Origin: Prevotella sp. P5-50
Lineage (GTDB): Bacteria > Bacteroidota > Bacteroidia > Bacteroidales > Bacteroidaceae
Direction of reading: 5' to 3'
DNA length: 55,194 bases
Assembly (NCBI RefSeq): GCF_002251295.1
Contig: NZ_NPJA01000003.1
Span: 1-55,194 of the forward strand
Within the stretch, counting starts at the first letter, position 1, and each line of letters starts with the position of its first letter. Below the pieces are notes generated by a model that was given only the letters and a program-made list of their open reading frames with translations, was not told where the DNA came from and made no database searches. Shown here piece by piece: positions 7,202 to 16,081 of this stretch. The position numbers were made by a program, and so were the translations under genes.

Positions 7202-10200
7202 TTATGCTTTTGCTTCTCCGGCATTATCTTCACGGATGGTCTTACCCATTACAAGGAATGCAGTAGGAGCAGCTATGAAGATAGACGATAGCGTTCCGAA
7301 GATTACACCCAGCAACATTGCGAATGAGAATGAACGGATACTGTCGCCTCCGAGAACGAAGATACACAGCAATACGATCAATGTAGTCACAGAGGTGTTG
7401 ATGGTACGGGCCAGTGTCTGGTTGAGCGAACCATTAAACAATGACTGCAAATCGCGCTTTGCATAGAGGCTGTGGTTCTCACGTACACGGTCGAATACCA
7501 CCACCTTATCGTTGATAGAGTAACCGATAACGGTCAGGATAGCACCGATGAAGGTTTGGTCAATCTCCAACGACATGGGGAGAATGCCCCAGCATACCGA
7601 GTACATTCCTATAACGATAAGGGCATCGAGTGCCAATGCTACAGTAGCACCTACAGAGTAAGCGAGGTTGCGGAAACGCAGCAAGATGTAGAGGAAGATG
7701 GCAATCAAGGCGATGAATACGGAGATGATAGCACCGTGAGTAATATCCTTAGCAACAGAAGGACCAACCTTTGATGAGCTAATGATAGAACCACCCTTGC
7801 GGATATCCGGGTTCTTAAAGTCTTCAACGCTCTCCTGACTAACCAGTCCAGCCTTCTTCAATGAGTTATAAAGAATAGTTTCAGCCTTGTCGTCCACCTG
7901 AGGATTGTTTGATTCGATATCCCAGTTGGTAGAAACACGAACTGTCTTTCCATCAGTACCGAGTGCGATAACGCTGGTGTTTGCCTCTTTGCCTGCGTTC
8001 TCACCAACGGTGTTGACGAATGCGCCAGCCAATGTAGTGCGTACCTGCTCAACAGGTACAGACTTGTCGAGTGTTACCACGTAGTTTCTACCACCGGTGA
8101 AGTCGATACTCTTGCTAAGTCCGCGAACAGCGAAGCTTATGCAGAACAGAACTGCCACAACAGCCCAGATGGTGAATGACTTCTTATATGCACCCATGAA
8201 GTTGAACTTGGTATTCTGCATCATGTTGCGTGAATAAGCGGTGGTGAAAGTGAGATTCTGCCACTTATCCTTCTTCATCTTGCCGTCATAAACCAGACGT
8301 GTCATGAATACAGCGGTGAAGAATGATACACAGATACCGATGATCAAAGTAGTAGCGAAGCCTCTGATAGGACCTGTTCCGAATACGTAGAGGATGATAC
8401 CAGTAATCAACGAAGTGAAGTTAGAGTCGAAGATGGCCGAGAAGGCATTCGAGTAACCGAGGTTGAGTGCTTCTTTCACGGTATGTCCCTTGCGGAGTTC
8501 TTCCTTCGTACGCTCATAGATAAGCACGTTGGCATCCACAGCAGTACCCAATGTGAGCACGATACCGGCAATACCCGGCATGGTCAGGGCAGCTTGGAAT
8601 GACGTCAAGATACCAAGTGTGAAGAAGAGGTTGAAGAGCAATGCAATATTTGCGAGCATTCCAGGAATGAATCCATAGAGCATTACCATATAAATCATCA
8701 GCAGTACGAAAGCTACAACGAATGAGATAGCGCCCTGCTGAATAGACTGTGCACCGAGTGAAGGACCTACGACCTCTTCCTGTACGATACGTGTAGGAGC
8801 AGGCATTTTACCTGAGTTGAGGGTGTTGGCAAGGTCTTTAGTATCTTCAATTGTGAAGTTACCAGTGATAGAAGAGTTACCACCGTCAATCTGTGTAAGG
8901 ATACGCGGTGCGCTATATACGGCATCGTCAAGTACGATGGCAACAGCACGACCGATATTCTGCTTGGTAATCTGTGACCAGCGGCGTGCACCGTCAGAGT
9001 TCATCTGCATAGAAACCGATGGGTGACCCATCTGGTCGAACTCATCTTTAGCCCCGGTGATAACGTCACCTTCCAGTGGAGCGCGTCCGTTTGGCTCAGT
9101 CACTTTCAATGCGTAGAGAGCGAAGATATCACCACGAGTATTCTGTCCACCAAAGTCTTCAGCTTTAGCACCCCAACGGAGTTTGCACTCAGCAGGCAAC
9201 ACTTGGTTGGCAATATCAGAATAGATAATCTTGTTGACCTCTGCAGTATCGCGTGCATTAGCGTAACCTACGATGGCAAGACCATCACCCTGCATGGGCT
9301 GGAGTACAGAGAAGAGTGGGTTCTGCTTCTTTGCAGCAGCAATAGCCTTTGCTTCTTCTTTGCTTGCATTAGCTTTTCCAGCATTGAGCTTTGCTGCCAA
9401 ATCGTTGGTTGCGGCCTTTGCATTTGCAGTAGTATCGGTAGCTGTTGTGTCGGCTTCTGCCTCAGCAGCACCACCTGTTACGGCATATTTCTGATTGAGC
9501 TGGCTCAGCAAAGGTACAATTTCCTTGGTGTTGTAGGTCTCCCAGAACTCCAAGTTTGCACTACCTTGCAACAATTTGCGCACGCGCTCTGGCTCTTTGA
9601 TACCAGGCATTTCAACCATGATTCGTCCGCTTTGTCCTTCCAGTTTCTGGATGTTAGGCTGTACCACGCCGAATTTATCGATACGGTTGCGTACCACATT
9701 GAATGAGTTGTCCACAGCAGACTGCACTTCAGTGCGCAGTGCGCGTTCAACTTCAGCATCGCTGCTGCTGGTGCTCACTTTGCCTTTCATCTGCTGTGTA
9801 GCAAAGATGGCTGCGAGTGGACGACCGTTTCCTTCTTTTTTCCAATGTTTCACGAAGAGTGTTATAAAGTCTTCCTGACTTGTTTCCTCTTCTTTTTTAG
9901 CTTCTTCCATGGCCTTTTTGTAGGCAACGTCTGTCTTGTGGTCAGCGAGTACGTCAACAACGTCTGGCACTGAAACCTCAAGAATCACGTTCATACCGCC
10001 CTTCAGGTCAAGTCCGAGGCCGATTTCCATTTCGCGGCACTGCTTGAAAGAGTAGATTCCGCAGTACACTTTCTCGTTCATGATAGAGTCGAGATACTCC
10101 TGGCCTTTCTCTTCAGTCATGGCCGCTGCCTTATTCTCGTGGTAGCGTGTCACGAAGGAGAAGGAGAGGTAGAAGATACACACGAGTATCAGAACCAGTG

Positions 10201-10231
10201 CGATGAATTTTACGATTCCTTTGTTTTGCAT
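7202..10231 (-). CDS. secDF: Protein translocase subunit SecDF (fused)
   Basis: Fusion of SecD and SecF in one chain of 1009 residues, the usual form in Bacteroidota. It uses the proton gradient to help SecYEG move proteins out of the cell. The SecD half starts with a membrane segment (residues 7-28) and GLDLKGGMNVILE; GTAVDANVLIYERTKEEL is the conserved fourth-helix motif. The SecF half shows KSIDFTGGRNY and SINDKVVVFDRVREN. The periplasmic part of SecD carries an Ala/Thr/Lys-rich insert around residues 255-300 (AEADTTATDTTANAKAA), probably a disordered species-specific loop. Promoter at 10280-10311. Confidence 0.96.
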   Translation of the reverse strand: MQNKGIVKFIALVLILVCIFYLSFSFVTRYHENKAAAMTEEKGQEYLDSIMNEKVYCGIYSFKQCREMEIGLGLDLKGGMNVILEVSVPDVVDVLADHKTDVAYKKAMEEAKKEEETSQEDFITLFVKHWKKEGNGRPLAAIFATQQMKGKVSTSSSDAEVERALRTEVQSAVDNSFNVVRNRIDKFGVVQPNIQKLEGQSGRIMVEMPGIKEPERVRKLLQGSANLEFWETYNTKEIVPLLSQLNQKYAVTGGAAEAEADTTATDTTANAKAATNDLAAKLNAGKANASKEEAKAIAAAKKQNPLFSVLQPMQGDGLAIVGYANARDTAEVNKIIYSDIANQVLPAECKLRWGAKAEDFGGQNTRGDIFALYALKVTEPNGRAPLEGDVITGAKDEFDQMGHPSVSMQMNSDGARRWSQITKQNIGRAVAIVLDDAVYSAPRILTQIDGGNSSITGNFTIEDTKDLANTLNSGKMPAPTRIVQEEVVGPSLGAQSIQQGAISFVVAFVLLMIYMVMLYGFIPGMLANIALLFNLFFTLGILTSFQAALTMPGIAGIVLTLGTAVDANVLIYERTKEELRKGHTVKEALNLGYSNAFSAIFDSNFTSLITGIILYVFGTGPIRGFATTLIIGICVSFFTAVFMTRLVYDGKMKKDKWQNLTFTTAYSRNMMQNTKFNFMGAYKKSFTIWAVVAVLFCISFAVRGLSKSIDFTGGRNYVVTLDKSVPVEQVRTTLAGAFVNTVGENAGKEANTSVIALGTDGKTVRVSTNWDIESNNPQVDDKAETILYNSLKKAGLVSQESVEDFKNPDIRKGGSIISSSKVGPSVAKDITHGAIISVFIALIAIFLYILLRFRNLAYSVGATVALALDALIVIGMYSVCWGILPMSLEIDQTFIGAILTVIGYSINDKVVVFDRVRENHSLYAKRDLQSLFNGSLNQTLARTINTSVTTLIVLLCIFVLGGDSIRSFSFAMLLGVIFGTLSSIFIAAPTAFLVMGKTIREDNAGEAKA

Positions 10232-10279
10232 TTTTTTATTGTTTTATTTTATTTTGTATATTTTTTCCCAAATAGTTTG

Positions 10280-10311
10280 CAAATATACTTATTTTTCTTC
10301 ACTTAGCGAAA
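10280..10311 (-). promoter_or_regulatory. secDF promoter
   Basis: On the minus strand TTTCG (10311-10307), 19 bases, then TATATTTG (10287-10280). Confidence 0.6.
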
Positions 10312-10336
10312 TTTCTCGCTGAAAAACGTGTATTTT

Positions 10337-11431
10337 TCAAGGTTTTCCGTTGATTTTAAGCCAACAGACTATGGGATAATGGTCGCTGGCATCTATTTTA
10401 TTGTCTATCTTGCAGTTGTATGGTTGTATATCGTTGGAACAGAAAATGTGGTCTATGCGGAAGTAAAATCCTTTTTGATTGTACGACCATCCGAGTCCTT
10501 TTCCTGTTGTGGTGAAGCAGTCTTTGAGTACTGTAGATACTTTGTGGCGCGAGTAGGAAATGGGGTTGTCGTTGAAGTCTCCGCAGAGTATGATAGGATA
10601 CTGCTTATGTTCTTCCACGTATTGACATACTGCATCAATCTGCGGAGCACGCCTTGCCGATGATTCCGCCAGTGTGATGAGCAGTTTTTTTGATTCATGT
10701 TTGGCCTCTTGTCCCTTGATATTGCCTTTAATGATGTTCTGGTAGTTATGTCGGTCTTCTGTTGAGAGGTGTGTTCCTTCGAAGTGGTTATTGATTACCA
10801 ATAGTGTATCGTTTCCCACTTGCAGATACCAAGCCACACTACCATTAGCCTCTGAGCGATAGTTGATTCGTTCTTTTCGTATGATGGGAAACTTGGTATG
10901 TATGCCAACTCCATTGATGGCAGGTCCAGGATTGAAGTGGACAGTATCGTTATAGGCAAATGTCTTCTGAAATTCTTTAAATGCATATCTTCTCCACGTA
11001 TCCACATCTTCTTGCAGACAGACGATATCTGGCTGTTCATCATGCAGATATTGGCACACGGTCCCAAATCCATCTTCATATTTATAGTTGCCCCCATAGG
11101 TGCATACGTTATATGAAATGAGCTTTATTGCGCCTTCATCAGGATCTGTAAATTGCATATTGAGTGGCATATAGGTGCTGATGGGAATATATGTTGCAAC
11201 ATATCCGAGGATAGGGATCCACACCATTCTCCACTTGAATGTGAGCCAGAAGAAGAGGAAACACAAGTTGATGAGTAGCAAGATAGGGAATGTCATTCCA
11301 ACGCACGACAATACCGGATGGTCGGCAGGATTGAGTCTATCAGAGAATCCCACGGCCAGCATGATGAGTACCAGCGCCATATTGGCGCCTGCTACCATCT
11401 TTATAGTGAACTGTTTGAGTCGCTTAATCAA
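10337..11431 (-). CDS. Membrane-anchored endonuclease/exonuclease/phosphatase family protein
   Basis: 364 residues. About 95 N-terminal residues form three membrane segments; the rest is an EEP (DNase I-like) domain with LQEDVDTW, the metal-site GDFNDNPIS and the C-terminal SDHYPI motif, so the metal and catalytic residues are in place. The substrate could be a nucleic acid or a phospholipid. The reading frame opens with TTG inside the overlap TTGA with the rhomboid stop; the first ATG is at codon 12. The overlap implies translational coupling with the rhomboid gene. Confidence 0.85.
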   Translation of the reverse strand: MIKRLKQFTIKMVAGANMALVLIMLAVGFSDRLNPADHPVLSCVGMTFPILLLINLCFLFFWLTFKWRMVWIPILGYVATYIPISTYMPLNMQFTDPDEGAIKLISYNVCTYGGNYKYEDGFGTVCQYLHDEQPDIVCLQEDVDTWRRYAFKEFQKTFAYNDTVHFNPGPAINGVGIHTKFPIIRKERINYRSEANGSVAWYLQVGNDTLLVINNHFEGTHLSTEDRHNYQNIIKGNIKGQEAKHESKKLLITLAESSARRAPQIDAVCQYVEEHKQYPIILCGDFNDNPISYSRHKVSTVLKDCFTTTGKGLGWSYNQKGFYFRIDHIFCSNDIQPYNCKIDNKIDASDHYPIVCWLKINGKP

Positions 11432-12342
11432 TTTCTATTGCTTTGTTCAAACAGTTTCTTCTTTTCCTCTTTAGTCAGACTGTCATATCCGCTTTTTCTG
11501 ATTTTGTCGAGTATAGCGTCTATTTCTGCCTGCCGTGCGCTGTCTTCTTCCTTTTCTTTATGTTCCTCCCAACGTGGTGTTTCGGTAGAAGGCTGATAGT
11601 GGAAGGTGTTGCGGCGCTTATTCTCATATTGTTTCTTCATCTGTTGGAAGAAACCGTTTTGGCCATTAAATCTCTGTTCAATGTTCGGATGTTTCCGCCA
11701 GTAGCGTATGAGCAGAAATCCGAAGAGCATACCACCAAGATGTGCCATGTGTGCTATTCCGTCGCCCGGAGTATTCAATGCCGACCACACTTCTATCACG
11801 ATATATCCCCCGATGAGCCATTTTGCCTTGATGGGGAATGGGAATGGAATGATAAACATTCTCTCGTTGGGGAATGTCATACCGAATGCCAACAGAATGG
11901 CATAGACGGCTCCCGACGCTCCTACTGTGGTCCACAGATTAAGGTACGCTTCGGTTGTAATTCTTCCTGACGATGTCATTACGAAATCGTATGCCGCAAG
12001 GTTTTCGTTGGCATAGTTGATGTATTGCACACCTTCCTGTATGATACCTGCTCCTATTCCACATACAAGATAGTAGATAAGGAATCGTTTTGGTCCCCAA
12101 ACTCGTTCCATAACGGTTCCAAACATCCATACTGCAAACATGTTGAAGAATAGATGCATGAACGAACCGTGCATAAACAAGTATGTGACGAGTTGGTAGA
12201 ACGAAAAGTCTTTGGCCATGAAGAAATGCAAACCGAATGTTGCTGTGAGATCGAGGCCTTGTTTTTCAAACACCCATGTGGCAAAGAATGCCAGTACATT
12301 GATGATGAGCAGGTTCTTTGTAATACTTGGTATATTATTCAT
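11428..12342 (-). CDS. Rhomboid family intramembrane serine protease
   Basis: Six-helix rhomboid core with HGSFMHLFFNM, the catalytic serine in GASGAVYA and the catalytic histidine in HMAHLGG. A soluble charged tail of about 80 residues (KEKEEDSARQAEID) follows. An upstream in-frame ATG at 12399 is possible, but the start MNNIPSITKN at 12342 is preferred: it follows AAGGAAC and lies downstream of the -7 box at 12397-12404, inside which the longer form would begin. 304 residues from this start. It overlaps the EEP gene by four bases. Confidence 0.9.
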   Translation of the reverse strand: MNNIPSITKNLLIINVLAFFATWVFEKQGLDLTATFGLHFFMAKDFSFYQLVTYLFMHGSFMHLFFNMFAVWMFGTVMERVWGPKRFLIYYLVCGIGAGIIQEGVQYINYANENLAAYDFVMTSSGRITTEAYLNLWTTVGASGAVYAILLAFGMTFPNERMFIIPFPFPIKAKWLIGGYIVIEVWSALNTPGDGIAHMAHLGGMLFGFLLIRYWRKHPNIEQRFNGQNGFFQQMKKQYENKRRNTFHYQPSTETPRWEEHKEKEEDSARQAEIDAILDKIRKSGYDSLTKEEKKKLFEQSNRN

Positions 12343-12396
12343 CGTGTTGTTCCTTCGTTTTATTATATGTAAGCTCTTGTTATTTCTTTTCGGTCG

Positions 12397-12404
12397 CAAA
12401 ATTA
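12397..12404 (-). promoter_or_regulatory. -7 box of the rhomboid-EEP operon
   Basis: TAATTTTG on the minus strand, 54 bases before the chosen start. No clear -33 partner. Confidence 0.5.
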
Positions 12405-12486
12405 CTAAAAATCTTGCTGTTTCGGCATGAAAAGTGCCTTGTAAGCGGTTTTTTTTAGTAAAAAACTCACTTTTTTTGATTTTTTG

Positions 12487-12517
12487 TTTGTTTTTTGAAT
12501 ACTTTCCCCTATATTTG
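12487..12517 (+). promoter_or_regulatory. HU gene promoter
   Basis: TTTG (12487-12490), exactly 19 bases, TATATTTG (12510-12517). A textbook Bacteroidota promoter and an internal reference for the repeat-borne promoters elsewhere in this window. Confidence 0.85.
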
Positions 12518-12577
12518 CCAAGAAATTAAATAAGAACCGACAAAAACTATTAATAATTTATCAAAAAAATCAGAATT

Positions 12578-12853
12578 ATGAACAAGACAGAATTGATTGA
12601 CAAGATTGCAGCCGAGGCAGGATTGACAAAGGCTGACTCTAAGAAAGCCCTTGAGGCCACCGTATCCGTAATTAAGGCCGCTCTCGCCGCAGGTGATAAA
12701 GTTCAGCTCGTAGGTTTCGGTACTTTCGCCGTTGCTGAGAAGCCCGCTCGCGATGGTATCAACCCCCGTTCAGGTGAGAAGATCACCATCGCTGCAAAGA
12801 AGGTTGCCAAGTTCAAGGCTGGTGCTGAGTTTGCAGAGGCTATCAACAAGTAA
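12578..12853 (+). CDS. hup: HU-family DNA-binding protein
   Basis: 91 residues, the standard length for HU, a small dimer that bends and compacts DNA. It shows MNKTELIDKIA at the start, the VQLVGFGTFAV strand and the DNA-contacting arm GINPRSGEKITIAAKKVAKF. Codon use is strongly biased, as expected for a highly expressed gene. It has its own promoter and a strong terminator, so it is monocistronic. Confidence 0.95.
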   Translation: MNKTELIDKIAAEAGLTKADSKKALEATVSVIKAALAAGDKVQLVGFGTFAVAEKPARDGINPRSGEKITIAAKKVAKFKAGAEFAEAINK

Positions 12854-12876
12854 TCTGTGTCTTTAGACCCAACAAA

Positions 12877-12914
12877 GAATAGGGGACTCCGTTTTGGAGT
12901 CCCCATTCTTTTTT
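12877..12914. terminator. Terminator between HU and kduD
   Basis: Stem GGGGACTCC (12882-12890), loop GTTTT, GGAGTCCCC, extended by GAAT/ATTC, then a T6 run on the plus strand. It sits between convergent genes and may also serve kduD. Confidence 0.85.
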
Positions 12915-12956
12915 CAGTCGTTTCCTTTTTGGGCTGATAAGTATCAGTTTCTGACA

Positions 12957-13751
12957 TCAGGGCTGTTTTCCGATATATGCCAGAATACCTCCATCCACAT
13001 AGAGAATATGTCCGTTGACAGCATTTGATGCGTCTGAAGCGAGGAAGACAGCAGGTCCCATGAGTTCTTCAGGTTCGAGCCAGCGTCCTGCAGGTGTTTT
13101 GGCGCAGATAAAGCTGTCGAATGGATGGCGGCTACCGTCTGCCTGACGTTCGCGCAAGGGTGCGGTTTGTGGTGTTGCGATATATCCTGGACCGAGTCCG
13201 TTACACTGGATATTGTATTCACCAAACTCCGAGCAGATGTTGCGTGTGAGCATTTTCAGTCCGCCCTTAGCCGCTGCGTATGCCGAAACGGTTTCTCTTC
13301 CGAGTTCCGACATCATAGAACAGATATTGATAATCTTACCATGTCCCTTCTTAATCATGCCTGGCAATACTGCTTTTGATACGATGAAAGGAGCGTTGAG
13401 GTCGATGTCAATCACCTGTCGGAAGTCTTCTACCGACATTTCTGTCATGGGGATTCGCTTGATGATTCCAGCGTTGTTGACGAGAATATCGATAACGCCC
13501 AACTTCTTTTCGATGTCGCTAACCATAGCTTTCACCTGCTCTTCATCGGTCACGTCACAGATGTATCCGTGAGCCTCAATACCCTTAGCCTTATAGTCGG
13601 CAAGAGCTTTATCAAGGTGTTCCTGCTTGCGGCAGTTGAAAGCAATTTTTGCACCAGCCTTAGCATAGGCTTCCGCGATAGAAAATCCGATACCATAGGC
13701 AGCACCGGTAACGAGGGCTACTTTGCCCTCCAATGAAAATAGATTTGTCAT
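12957..13751 (-). CDS. kduD: 2-dehydro-3-deoxy-D-gluconate 5-dehydrogenase / gluconate 5-dehydrogenase-like
   Basis: Short-chain dehydrogenase of 264 residues. The coenzyme motif GAAYGIGFSIA, NNAGI and the catalytic YAAAKGG (Tyr and Lys) are present. With kduI directly upstream (11 bp gap), it fits the step that reduces 5-keto sugar acid to 2-keto-3-deoxygluconate in breakdown of unsaturated uronates from pectin or glycosaminoglycans. Without that neighbour it could be read as a gluconate 5-dehydrogenase, which the sequence alone does not exclude. Confidence 0.88.
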   Translation of the reverse strand: MTNLFSLEGKVALVTGAAYGIGFSIAEAYAKAGAKIAFNCRKQEHLDKALADYKAKGIEAHGYICDVTDEEQVKAMVSDIEKKLGVIDILVNNAGIIKRIPMTEMSVEDFRQVIDIDLNAPFIVSKAVLPGMIKKGHGKIINICSMMSELGRETVSAYAAAKGGLKMLTRNICSEFGEYNIQCNGLGPGYIATPQTAPLRERQADGSRHPFDSFICAKTPAGRWLEPEELMGPAVFLASDASNAVNGHILYVDGGILAYIGKQP

Positions 13752-13762
13752 ATACTTATGTT

Positions 13763-14605
13763 TTATTTCAGATCAGTAATGAGTGAGAAGTCTTGGTCAC
13801 CATAGTCGAGGTTTTCGCCGCCCATACCCCAGATGAAAGTATAGTTGTGTGTGGCAGCAGCCGAGTGTATGCTCCATTCTGGCGAGAGCACAGCTTGGTC
13901 GCCTTTCATCCAGAGGTGGCGTGTCTCTTCCACTTCGCCCATGAAGTGGCAAACGGCCTGATCTTCGGGAATCTCAAAGTAGAAGTATGCTTCCATACGT
14001 CTTGAGTGCACGTGAGCAGGCATGGTATTCCATACAGAACCGGGTGCGAGTTCGGTCATACCCATTTGCAGTTGACAAGTAGGCAACACTTGATTGACGA
14101 GCATCTTATTGATATCACGCTCGTTAGAAGTTTCGAGTGCACCCATGTGAGCCACTACCGCATCCTTTTTAGTTACTTTCTTGCAAGGATATTGCTTGTG
14201 TGCGGTAGTAGAGTTGAAGTAGAATTTCGCAGGCTGCTTAGCATCTTTCGATTCAAACACCACGTCACGGTCGCCACTTCCGATGTAGAGTGCCTCCTTA
14301 TAGTCGAGTTCGAAGGTTTCGTCGCCCACCTTTACGGTTCCGGCTCCACCCACGTTAAAGATACCCACTTCACGTCGTGTAGTGAAGAAAGGAGCTTTCA
14401 GCGGATCGATAGCTTCGAGTTTTAGTGGCTCGTTGACAGGCATTGCTCCACCTACGACCATGCGATCATACATAGAATAAACCATATTCACCTCGTCTTG
14501 GGCGAATACTTTTTCAATTAGGAAATCGCGTCGGATTCGTTTAGTGTCATAGCTTTTTGCATCTTCGGGATGCGCTGCATAACGAATTTCATAATTTGTT
14601 TTCAT
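13763..14605 (-). CDS. kduI: 5-dehydro-4-deoxy-D-glucuronate isomerase
   Basis: 280 residues, the family's normal length; a cupin-fold metal enzyme that converts the 4-deoxy-5-keto uronate into its 2,5-diketo isomer, the reaction before KduD. Conserved stretches include SYDTKRIRRDFLIEKVF, FNVGGAGTV, YIGSGDRDV, and the metal-binding region MPAHVHSRRMEAYFYFE with its His and Glu ligands. First gene of the kduI-kduD operon. Its only visible promoter is TTTG-N19-TACCTTTG in the first unit of repeat block B, with the -7 box 36 bases before the ATG. Confidence 0.95.
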   Translation of the reverse strand: MKTNYEIRYAAHPEDAKSYDTKRIRRDFLIEKVFAQDEVNMVYSMYDRMVVGGAMPVNEPLKLEAIDPLKAPFFTTRREVGIFNVGGAGTVKVGDETFELDYKEALYIGSGDRDVVFESKDAKQPAKFYFNSTTAHKQYPCKKVTKKDAVVAHMGALETSNERDINKMLVNQVLPTCQLQMGMTELAPGSVWNTMPAHVHSRRMEAYFYFEIPEDQAVCHFMGEVEETRHLWMKGDQAVLSPEWSIHSAAATHNYTFIWGMGGENLDYGDQDFSLITDLK

Positions 14606-14640
14606 AAGTGTGATGATTTGTTCTAGTTAAATTCGTACTG

Positions 14641-14850
14641 CAAAGGTACGATTAAGTGAGCAGAATACAAAAAGAAAAATTAAATTTCTTTTTTATTCTC
14701 GAACGACAGTACCTAAGACCGTAAGGTCAAAGGTACGATTAAGTGAGCAGAATACAAAAAGAAAAATTAAATTTCTTTTTTATTCTCGAACGACAGTACC
14801 TAAGATGCGAAGCATCAAAGGTACGATTAAGTGAGCAGAATACAAAAAGG
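14641..14850 (-). repeat. Promoter-bearing tandem repeat, block B (2 full units and a truncated third)
   Basis: -7 boxes (TACCTTTG on the minus strand) at 14641-14648, 14728-14735 and 14816-14823; the first has its -33 TTTG 19 bases away at 14668-14671. Long hairpin AAAAAGAAA ... TTTCTTTTT in each full unit. The small nested hairpin differs between units, GACC-GTAA-GGTC in the first and GATGC-GAA-GCATC in the second, so both arms changed together. The array points into kduI; the third unit breaks off at 14850 beside the O-methyltransferase end. Confidence 0.85.
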
Positions 14851-14921
14851 TTGCCGTTTCTGCCTCTTTCTACAGAGTTTTGGCGAAAGGGCGAAACCGC
14901 AGGCAAGCCTGTGTTCGCCGC

Positions 14922-15548
14922 CTATAGTTTGCGAATCAGGGTCAGTCCGTCGCGCAGCGGGAGGATGACACGCTCCACACGGGAGTCCTGTCTGACATAG
15001 TCGTTGAAAGAGACGATACCGTGGGTTTGCTGGTCTTTCCCGTAGGAAGGATCCACCACATGACCGTCCCACAGGGTGTTATCGGCAAGGATAAAGCCTC
15101 CCTTGCGCACCACCGAAAGTGCCATTTCGTAGGTTTCGCGATATGTGCGCTTGTCGCCATCTATGAAAGCAAGGTCGAAGCTGACGCCGAGTCGGGGCGC
15201 TTCGGTAATGGCATCGCCAATGAGAAAGGTGATGCGGTCAGCCCATGGCGACTGTTCTATCCACGGACGGGTAAAGTCCTCTTGCTCGTCGTTGATTTCG
15301 AAAGTGTAGAGATGTCCGCCATCTTCCAGTCCTTCAGCCATTGACAAGGCGCTATAGCCACTAAACGTACCCACCTCAAGCACATTCTTGGGGCGTATCA
15401 TGCCGACCAACATCTTCAGCAGTCTGCCCTGGAGGTGACCCGATGCCATGCGTCCATGGAGCAGATGGATATTGGTAGCACGCCAAAGCTTATAGAGATA
15501 GTCGGGCTCTGGGTCTGAATGGGTCAATATATAGTTGTCGAGCGTCAT
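14922..15548 (-). CDS. Class I SAM-dependent O-methyltransferase
   Basis: 208 residues, related to catechol and caffeoyl-CoA O-methyltransferases. The SAM site VLEVGTFSGYSALSMAEGL, the acidic FEINDE, AFIDGDKRTY (metal ligand region) and ADNTLWDG are in family order. The substrate is unknown. It overlaps aroQ by four bases (ATGA), so translation is coupled. Downstream it runs into the truncated end of repeat block B with no clear terminator. Confidence 0.88.
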   Translation of the reverse strand: MTLDNYILTHSDPEPDYLYKLWRATNIHLLHGRMASGHLQGRLLKMLVGMIRPKNVLEVGTFSGYSALSMAEGLEDGGHLYTFEINDEQEDFTRPWIEQSPWADRITFLIGDAITEAPRLGVSFDLAFIDGDKRTYRETYEMALSVVRKGGFILADNTLWDGHVVDPSYGKDQQTHGIVSFNDYVRQDSRVERVILPLRDGLTLIRKL

Positions 15549-15961
15549 CCGATGAGTGCTTCAATAGCCAGACGGTAGGAGTCGAGTCCGAAACCACAGA
15601 TCACTCCGCGACAGGCTGGCGAGAGATAGGAATGGTGGCGGAATGGTTCGCGCTGATGCACATTGGAGATATGTACCTCTATCACTGGACTTTTCAGCGA
15701 CCTGATGCAGTCGTACAGCGCTATAGAAGTGTGGGTGTATGCACCGGCGTTGAGCACGATGCCATCTACCGTAAATCCATCTTGCTGCATGCGGTTGATG
15801 AGTTCTCCCTCTACATTGCTCTGATAGTAGTCTATCTCTACATCGGGATAACGCTGCCGCAGCGTAGGCAGATAACTTTCAAACGACGAGGTGCCGTAGA
15901 TGCCTGGTTCGCGCTGTCCGAGCAGATTAAGGTTGGGACCGTTCACAATAAGTATTTTCAT
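15545..15961 (-). CDS. aroQ: 3-dehydroquinate dehydratase, type II
   Basis: Shikimate pathway step that dehydrates 3-dehydroquinate; a small dodecameric enzyme, 138 residues from this start. NGPNLNLLGQREPGIYG (catalytic loop with Arg and Tyr), NAGAYTHTS and EVHISNVHQREPFR are clear. A longer frame opens at 16057 but would cross the -7 box at 15987-15994; ATG at 15961 gives the normal N-terminus, with ATG 15970 three codons earlier as an alternative. First gene of a two-gene operon with the O-methyltransferase. Confidence 0.94.
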   Translation of the reverse strand: MKILIVNGPNLNLLGQREPGIYGTSSFESYLPTLRQRYPDVEIDYYQSNVEGELINRMQQDGFTVDGIVLNAGAYTHTSIALYDCIRSLKSPVIEVHISNVHQREPFRHHSYLSPACRGVICGFGLDSYRLAIEALIG

Positions 15962-15986
15962 CTGTTTCATCTTTTTTTGCGTGGTG

Positions 15987-15994
15987 CAAAGATA
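15987..15994 (-). promoter_or_regulatory. -7 box of aroQ
   Basis: TATCTTTG on the minus strand, 26 bases before the chosen start. It shows that the longer reading frame is not translated from its first codon. Confidence 0.6.
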
Positions 15995-16081
15995 CAACAT
16001 TTTTTCAAATCCAGCCCCATTATCGCGATAAAATCGCACGATACCTGGCGGCACCATGTCTCATAGAACAGAAAACTTCGA

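Noticed and set aside
7202..10231. Two separate genes secD and secF joined by a sequencing error
   Set aside because: One uninterrupted frame, and the fused form is normal in Bacteroidota.
14641..14850. REP elements mobilised by a nearby RAYT transposase
   Set aside because: No Y1-type transposase gene is present in the window; the idea stays open for the rest of the genome.
16058..16066. Longer N-terminus of AroQ, and similar long starts for upp, GT2, the eptA-like gene and DUF6242
   Set aside because: Each longer form begins upstream of or inside the -7 promoter box and adds residues foreign to the family.
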